Part shown: one piece after another, positions 6,291 through 9,855 of the stretch | Numbering within the stretch: position 1 is the stretch's first letter | How the letters are laid out: each line of letters starts with the position of its first letter | Source of the DNA: an uncultured Caulobacter sp. | Lineage (GTDB): Bacteria > Pseudomonadota > Alphaproteobacteria > Caulobacterales > Caulobacteraceae | DNA: 9,855 nucleotides | Reading direction: 5' to 3' | Assembly (NCBI GenBank): GCA_937991555.1 | Contig: CALKHU010000209.1 | Location: forward strand, 1 to 9,855 | The notes under the pieces: model-generated | What the model was told of the DNA's origin: nothing | What the model saw: the letters and a program-made list of their open reading frames with translations, nothing else | Database searches by the model: none | Translations under genes and position numbers: made by a program

Positions 6291-6297
6291 ACCCGCA

Positions 6298-7185
6298 CTA
6301 GCCCTTCTGCTGGGCGACCATCGCCTGGCGCATCTGCTCGGCCTGCTCGGGCGTGATGCCCAGGGCGTCGAGGATGGGGTTGTTCGCCTGCGGGTCCCAG
6401 GAGCCGCGGCCGCCGATGGTCAGGCCGCCGTCGACGACGATGTGGGTCCCGGTCACGAACAGGGAGTCGTCGCTGGCCAGGTACAGGGCGGCCCGGGCGA
6501 TGTCCTCCGGCATGCCGGCCTTGGGGATCGGCTGGATCCTCGGCGCGATCTCCTCCATGTGGGCGGCCATCTGGTCGGCGACCTCCCGCGGCAGGCCCAT
6601 GGACGCCCCGAAGATCGAGGTGGCGATCAGGCCGGGGCAGATGGCGTTGACGCGGATCTTCTGCGGCGACAGCTCTGCCGCCGCGCACTTCGACATATGG
6701 ATCACCGCGCACTTGGCGCTCGAATAGGCCAGCGGGCCGAAGCCGGCCTGCAGCCCCGCGATCGAGGCGGTGTTGATGATCGAGCCGCCGCCGCGCTTCT
6801 GCATCTCGGGCAAGGCGTGCTTCATGCCCAGCGCCGGACCGCGCACCAGCAGCGCGAACGTGTGGTCCCAGCCGGCGGCGTCGATCTCCGACACATTGCC
6901 CGGCGCGCCGCCGTGGCCGGCGTTGTTGAACAGGATGTCGAGGCCGCCGAAGCTGTCGGCCGCGAGCTTCACCGCCCTGGCGATGTCATCCTCGACGGTC
7001 ACGTCGCAGTGGGCGTAGCGAACCCTGTCGGGGAACCGCTTTTCGAGCATCGCCCCCTTCTCGTCCTGCAGGTCGGCGGCGACCACGCAGGCCCCCTCCG
7101 CCACGAACAGCTCGACCGTTCCCAGGCCGATGCCCGAGGCTCCGCCGGTGATCAGGGCGACCTTGCCCTCAAGACGTCCCGCCAT
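6298..7185 (-). CDS. SDR family NAD(P)-dependent oxidoreductase with C-terminal extension
   Basis: This 295-residue short-chain dehydrogenase has TGGASGIG at residues 13-20, Asp38 after the second strand (NAD preference), Asp61-Val62, NNAG at 87-90, catalytic Ser141, Tyr154 and Lys158 (YSSAK) and PG at 184-185. The fourth tetrad residue is unusual: the segment ALLVRGPALG (111-120) has Leu113 where classical members carry Asn. The fold ends at VTGTHIVVDGGLTIG (244-258). An extra tail of about 37 residues, containing DALGITPEQAEQMRQAM, looks helical and makes the protein longer than the usual 250. The frame is open upstream to 7494, but the ATG at 7185 begins the canonical fold and follows GGGAGAGGGA at 5 nt. 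It lies 101 bp after the quinone oxidoreductase gene and 7 bp before the dioxygenase. The substrate is unknown; secondary alcohols, cyclic alcohols or steroids are typical for relatives. Confidence 0.87.
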   Translation of the reverse strand: MAGRLEGKVALITGGASGIGLGTVELFVAEGACVVAADLQDEKGAMLEKRFPDRVRYAHCDVTVEDDIARAVKLAADSFGGLDILFNNAGHGGAPGNVSEIDAAGWDHTFALLVRGPALGMKHALPEMQKRGGGSIINTASIAGLQAGFGPLAYSSAKCAVIHMSKCAAAELSPQKIRVNAICPGLIATSIFGASMGLPREVADQMAAHMEEIAPRIQPIPKAGMPEDIARAALYLASDDSLFVTGTHIVVDGGLTIGGRGSWDPQANNPILDALGITPEQAEQMRQAMVAQQKG

Positions 7186-7286
7186 GTCTGTCCCTCTCCC
7201 TGTTGTGAGGCGGAGCAGGCCTTGTCTCCGGCGTGTCTCCGCTTGGTCGGTCTGGATCCCTGCTCTCGCAAGGGTCGTCGCCGCCG

Positions 7287-8282
7287 CTATGGAACGACGA
7301 CCACCTTGCCCATGGCCTTGCGGCTGGCCAGGTGGGCGATCGCGTCGCCGGCCTTCGCGAGCGGGAAGGTCTCCGACACGTGCGGCTTGATCTTGCCCTC
7401 GCTGTACATCTGCATCAGTTGGCGGACGTTCTCCTGGTGCGCCTTGGGGTCGCGGGCCACCGCGGCGCCCCAGAACACGCCGACGATGTCGCACGACTTC
7501 AGCAGGGTCAGGTTCAGCGGCACGGCGGGGATGCCGGCCGGGAAGCCGATGACCAGGAAGCGCCCGCCCCAGCCGCTGGCGCGGATGGTCGCCTCGGCAT
7601 AGTCGCCGCCGACCGCGTCATAGGCCACGTCCCAGCCGTTCGGGCCGCAGGCGTCCTTGAACAGGTTGGCCAGTTCCTTCTTGCCCTCCTTGTCGAAGGG
7701 CCCCTTCGGATAGACCACGCCGCTGTCGGCGCCGCGGGCGATGGCCAGGTCGACCTTCTCCTGGCTCGAGGCCGCCGCGATTACCTTCGCGCCCATGGCC
7801 TTGCCCAGCTCGACGGCCGCCAGGCCGACGCCCCCGGCGGCGCCCAGGACCAGCAGGGTCTCGCCGGCCTTCAGGTGGCCGCGGTCCTTCAGGCCGTACC
7901 AGCTGGTGCCGTAGGTCATCATGAAGGCCGCCGCTTCCTCGAACGGCATGCTGTCGGGGATCGGGGTCACGCGGTGCGCGTCCAGCGCCAGCTCCTCGGC
8001 CATGCCGCCCCAGCCGGTCGAGGCCAGCACGCGCTGGCCGACCTGAAGGTGGGTGACGCCCTCGCCGACGCTCTTGATCACCCCGGCGACCTCGCCGCCC
8101 GGCGCGAAAGGACGGTTCGGCTTGAACTGGTACTTGTCCTCGATGATCAGGACGTCGGGATAGTTGACGCCGCAGGCCTTCACCGAAAGGACGACCTGGC
8201 CGGGACCGGCTTCGGGGCTGGGGAGCTCCTCGATCACCAGGGTCTCGGGTCCGCCCACGCTCTTGCTCAGCACCGCCTTCAT
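7287..8282 (-). CDS. NADPH:quinone oxidoreductase family protein (zinc-free MDR)
   Basis: This 331-residue medium-chain dehydrogenase/reductase belongs to the quinone oxidoreductase branch, which reduces quinones or alpha,beta-unsaturated carbonyls with NADPH. An N-terminal GroES-like domain (about 1-110) contains KACGVNYPDVL (35-45) and PFAPGGEVAGV (58-68). A Rossmann domain follows, with VLGAAGGVG at 145-153, and the chain ends KAMGKVVVVP. The structural-zinc cysteine cluster of alcohol dehydrogenases is absent, as expected for this branch. The FNPDxL-like signature is GVNYPDVL here. The ATG at 8282 follows GGGAGAG at 5 nt. The frame stays open far upstream, antisense to the asparaginase-like gene, but that stretch is not coding. 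It is the first gene of the minus-strand cluster and faces the asparaginase-like gene across 171 bp containing two inverted repeats. The physiological substrate is unknown. Confidence 0.88.
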   Translation of the reverse strand: MKAVLSKSVGGPETLVIEELPSPEAGPGQVVLSVKACGVNYPDVLIIEDKYQFKPNRPFAPGGEVAGVIKSVGEGVTHLQVGQRVLASTGWGGMAEELALDAHRVTPIPDSMPFEEAAAFMMTYGTSWYGLKDRGHLKAGETLLVLGAAGGVGLAAVELGKAMGAKVIAAASSQEKVDLAIARGADSGVVYPKGPFDKEGKKELANLFKDACGPNGWDVAYDAVGGDYAEATIRASGWGGRFLVIGFPAGIPAVPLNLTLLKSCDIVGVFWGAAVARDPKAHQENVRQLMQMYSEGKIKPHVSETFPLAKAGDAIAHLASRKAMGKVVVVP

Positions 8283-8311
8283 GCCGTCTCTCCCGCGCTC
8301 TTTCATTGATC

Positions 8312-8334
8312 GGCCCGCAGGAGTATCGCGGGCC
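8312..8334. promoter_or_regulatory. Inverted repeat A between divergent genes, candidate operator
   Basis: GGCCCGC (8312-8318) is exactly complementary to GCGGGCC (8328-8334), with a 9-nt gap. It lies 30 to 52 bp upstream of the quinone oxidoreductase start, where a repressor could block its promoter or the leader could form a hairpin. There is no T-tract. GC-rich palindromes arise easily here, so it is less persuasive than the neighbouring repeat. Confidence 0.3.
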
Positions 8335-8339
8335 TGCCA

Positions 8340-8362
8340 CCGGTTCGATTTTGTCGAACCGG
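8340..8362. promoter_or_regulatory. Inverted repeat B between divergent genes, candidate operator
   Basis: CCGGTTCGA (8340-8348) is exactly complementary to TCGAACCGG (8354-8362) around the 5-nt centre TTTTG, a 23-bp dyad with a fairly AT-containing core. A third copy of the TCGAACC half-site lies at 8383-8389 in direct orientation, 29 bp from the second. It sits six bases from inverted repeat A, between the quinone oxidoreductase and asparaginase-like genes. The arrangement fits an operator for a TetR-, MarR- or LysR-type dimer acting on one or both genes, but no regulator gene is in the window. The half-site resembles a tRNA T-arm, yet no tRNA fold is present. Confidence 0.45.
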
Positions 8363-8442
8363 CGTTTCTGGAGTTGCCTGGATCGAACCCCGTCGGCCGC
8401 TGAAGCGACCCGATGCTCCGATCCAAACGCATCCTATAAGCC

Positions 8443-8446
8443 GGAG
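8443..8446 (+). promoter_or_regulatory. Shine-Dalgarno supporting a TTG start
   Basis: GGAG ends 7 nt before the TTG at 8454. No ATG occurs in frame before the conserved HGGAG motif at residues 11-15, so a non-ATG start is required, and this site selects the TTG at 8454 over a TTG at 8469 and a GTG at 8481. Confidence 0.5.
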
Positions 8447-8453
8447 CGTCGCC

Positions 8454-9335
8454 TTGGCGAACAATTGTTTGAGTCTTGTCGTGCACGGGGGCGCCGGCGC
8501 GAAGAGGGGCCGCGACTACAGCCGCGAGATCGCCCATATGCGCGGCCTGGTCGAGGCCGGCCGCGACCGGCTGAAGGCCGGCGCCCTGGCCCTCGACGTG
8601 GCCGAGGAGACCGTCCAGGCGCTGGAGGCCTCGGGCCTCTATGTCGCCGGGCGCGGCGCCTCGCCCAACACCGCCGGCGCCTACGAACTGGACGCCTGCC
8701 TGATGGACGGCCGCACCGGCCGGGCCGGCTCGGTCGCCGCGCTGCAGGGCTTCGAGAGCCCGGTGGCCGTGGCCAGGGCGGTCATGGACTGGACGCCGCA
8801 CGTCATGCTGGCCGGCGAGGGGGCGGCCGCCTTCGCCGCCGGGCAGCAGCACCTCGCCCGCATCGCCGACCCCGCGGCCTGGTTCACCCATGCCGGGCGC
8901 GACGAGTCGAACCACCCGCCCGGAACCCTGGCCCACGGCACGGTCGGCTGCGTGGTGCGCGACGCCGAGGGCCGGCTGGCGGCCGCCACCTCGACCGGCG
9001 GCGTGTTCGGCAAGCTGCCCGGCCGGGTCGGCGACAGCCCGCTGATCGGCGCCGGCGGCTGGGCCGACGACACGGTCGCCGTCAGCTGCACGGGTCAGGG
9101 CGAGTACTTCGTCCGCGTGGCGGCGGCCGTGCAGGTGGCGCATCGCATGAAGTACGGCGGCCAGTCGCTGGACCAGGCGACCGGGGCCGTGCTGGCCGAG
9201 ATCCGGGCGCTGGGCGGAGAGGGCGGGCTGATCGCGGTCGACCGCGACGGGAACGTGGCCATGCCCTTCGTGTCCGCCGGCATGAAGCGCGCCGCGCTGC
9301 TGCCCGACGGCGAGATCGTCTCGGCGGCCTTCTAG
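8454..9335 (+). CDS. Isoaspartyl peptidase/L-asparaginase family protein (Ntn hydrolase)
   Basis: This 293-residue protein is a plant-type asparaginase, an N-terminal-nucleophile hydrolase that removes isoaspartyl residues from dipeptides or hydrolyses asparagine. It should be made as a precursor that cleaves itself between Gly162 and Thr163 (HGTVGC), freeing Thr163 as catalytic nucleophile. Other active-site residues align with the E. coli IaaA pattern: Thr181 (TSTGG), Arg191 and Asp194 (GRVGDSPLIGAGGWAD), and Thr213-Gly214 (TGQGE). HGGAG at 11-15 opens the alpha subunit, and GRGASPNTAGAYELDACLMDG (67-87, with a mid-break after AGAYE) is the structural segment. The linker before the cleavage site is short, so the whole is slightly smaller than the 310-320 residues usual. 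The cytoplasmic enzyme starts at TTG with GGAG upstream. It is divergent from the quinone oxidoreductase and shares four bases with the stop of the cupin gene. Confidence 0.9.
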   Translation: MANNCLSLVVHGGAGAKRGRDYSREIAHMRGLVEAGRDRLKAGALALDVAEETVQALEASGLYVAGRGASPNTAGAYELDACLMDGRTGRAGSVAALQGFESPVAVARAVMDWTPHVMLAGEGAAAFAAGQQHLARIADPAAWFTHAGRDESNHPPGTLAHGTVGCVVRDAEGRLAAATSTGGVFGKLPGRVGDSPLIGAGGWADDTVAVSCTGQGEYFVRVAAAVQVAHRMKYGGQSLDQATGAVLAEIRALGGEGGLIAVDRDGNVAMPFVSAGMKRAALLPDGEIVSAAF

Positions 9336-9855
9336 CCGCCCAGCAGCCGGTGCATCACATTGACCGGGAAGCCGAAGCGCGGCCGGCCGAGGCTGACGGC
9401 CAGGGCGTAGCAGACCTCGCCCGGCTCGGCCTTCGGTCCGTGCCGGAAGCCGGGCGAACCGATGTTGACGTCGCCCGGTCCGTACCGGCGATGGCCGTCG
9501 TGGAAGGCGCCGGTGATCACCAGCGTGTACTCGTCGCCCTCGTGGTCGTGTTCGGCGACCCCGGCGCCCGGCTCGATGCGGAACAGTTCCGTTACGCCCT
9601 CGCCGCCCACCTGCGGCAGCTTCAGGGCCCGGATGCCGAAGCTGAGGAACTGCCAGCGGCCGCCACGGTCGATGGCTTCGAAGACCCGCTCGCGCAACGG
9701 ATCGGGAAGACCGACCAGCTCGGTCAGCTGCCGTCCGGCCCGGTCGGCGGCCTCGGTCGCCCGTGCGTCGACGGCGGCCAGGGCGTCGATCCGCGCCAGG
9801 GCGCTCGCCGCCGCGTCGGCCGACAGGGCGTCGGGCGCTTCCTGCTCGAGGAACG
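9332..9855 (-). CDS. Cupin-domain protein, C-terminal part, ChrR-type anti-sigma factor-like (partial)
   Basis: The frame is open from its TAG stop at 9332 to the right edge, so only about 173 C-terminal residues are present and the start lies outside. The last 120 residues form a cupin: cupin motif 1 is visible as HDHEGDE followed by YTLVITG, with metal-ligand candidates His (codons at 9548-9550 and 9542-9544) and Glu (9530-9532). A later His (9440-9442) in SPGFRHGP fits motif 2. The upstream Ala/Asp-rich helical stretch leading into LPDPLRERVFEAI, followed by the cupin with its GDEYTLVITGAFHD pattern, resembles the ChrR family. ChrR holds an ECF sigma factor inactive until singlet oxygen or another stress; its N-terminal zinc-binding domain and the sigma gene would lie beyond the window. 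A TTG at 9697 could be misread as a start, but the upstream residues fit the family. A plain cupin protein is the alternative. Confidence 0.72.
   Translation of the reverse strand, partial: FLEQEAPDALSADAAASALARIDALAAVDARATEAADRAGRQLTELVGLPDPLRERVFEAIDRGGRWQFLSFGIRALKLPQVGGEGVTELFRIEPGAGVAEHDHEGDEYTLVITGAFHDGHRRYGPGDVNIGSPGFRHGPKAEPGEVCYALAVSLGRPRFGFPVNVMHRLLGG

Noticed and set aside
7186..7286. Intergenic gap between quinone oxidoreductase and SDR as a promoter or small RNA
   Set aside because: I see only a short repeated GGAGACA and no convincing promoter, hairpin or terminator, so nothing is annotated there.
6097..7602. 501-codon open frame on the plus strand
   Set aside because: It is antisense to the SDR, dioxygenase and quinone oxidoreductase genes, whose motifs and ribosome sites are clear. 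Long antisense frames are expected where third codon positions are GC-rich; the translation is Arg/Gly/Asp/His-rich with no fold signature.
8340..8362. tRNA T-arm-like GGTTCGA sequence
   Set aside because: The palindrome reads GGTTCGA but no acceptor, D-arm or anticodon arm can be built around it, so it is not a tRNA or an obvious tRNA-derived attachment site.
8433..8440. CCTATAAG as a -10 element for the asparaginase-like gene
   Set aside because: Transcription would start at about 8446, removing the Shine-Dalgarno, and no -35 match is found at a suitable distance.
8283..9143. In-frame upstream extension of the quinone oxidoreductase (287 extra codons)
   Set aside because: The extension is antisense to the asparaginase-like gene and has a shadow-frame composition. 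The true start at 8282 begins the canonical GroES-like domain and has GGGAGAG upstream.

Overview
The window looks like ordinary chromosome from a high-GC alphaproteobacterium, most likely a member of the Caulobacterales (Caulobacter, Phenylobacterium, Brevundimonas or a relative). Three things point there. One is a Usg-like small protein, a family first named beside the Caulobacter trp operon. Another is a lipoprotein resembling the Caulobacter CC0125/CC1285 family. The third is strong depletion of GANTC, the CcrM methylation site: I count six in 9.86 kb, four of them at or within about 20 bp of intergenic regions between divergent genes. I see no rRNA, tRNA, insertion sequence, CRISPR array, prophage gene or attachment site. 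Coding density is high and no gene-free stretch exceeds 300 bases; the longest gaps are about 171 bp (8283-8453), 142 bp (784-925), 115 bp (1559-1673), 102 bp (1941-2042) and 101 bp (7186-7286).

Left part (1-2660). A TauE/SafE-family permease (minus) diverges from a LysE-family exporter (plus); a perfect 8-bp inverted repeat lies just upstream of the exporter. Then come usg and an aromatic-rich lipoprotein, both on plus. A strong hairpin at 2628-2656 closes this segment and also terminates the next gene, which arrives on the opposite strand.

Middle (2680-4647). An HSD10-type short-chain dehydrogenase (minus), probably a 3-hydroxyacyl-CoA dehydrogenase, diverges across a 53-bp gap from a two-gene plus-strand unit. 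That unit encodes a small DUF1232 (YkvA-type) protein and an overlapping YhhN/lysoplasmalogenase-like membrane protein.

Right-middle (4640-8282, all minus). The order is quinone oxidoreductase, a second short-chain dehydrogenase, a 2-oxoglutarate/Fe(II) dioxygenase and an EamA/DMT permease. The last three are packed with a 7-bp gap and then an 8-bp overlap, so they are almost certainly co-transcribed. Two NAD(P)-linked oxidoreductases, a hydroxylase-type enzyme and a transporter suggest oxidation or reduction plus transport of some small molecule, but the substrate cannot be read from sequence.

Right end (8454-9855). An Ntn-hydrolase of the isoaspartyl peptidase/asparaginase family (plus, TTG start) diverges from the quinone oxidoreductase across a gap holding two perfect inverted repeats. 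It ends tail to tail with a cupin-domain protein (minus) that runs off the right edge and resembles the C-terminal half of ChrR-type anti-sigma factors. I found no convincing undescribed multi-gene system; the best leads are the paired inverted repeats, the four-gene oxidoreductase/transport cluster and the GANTC distribution.
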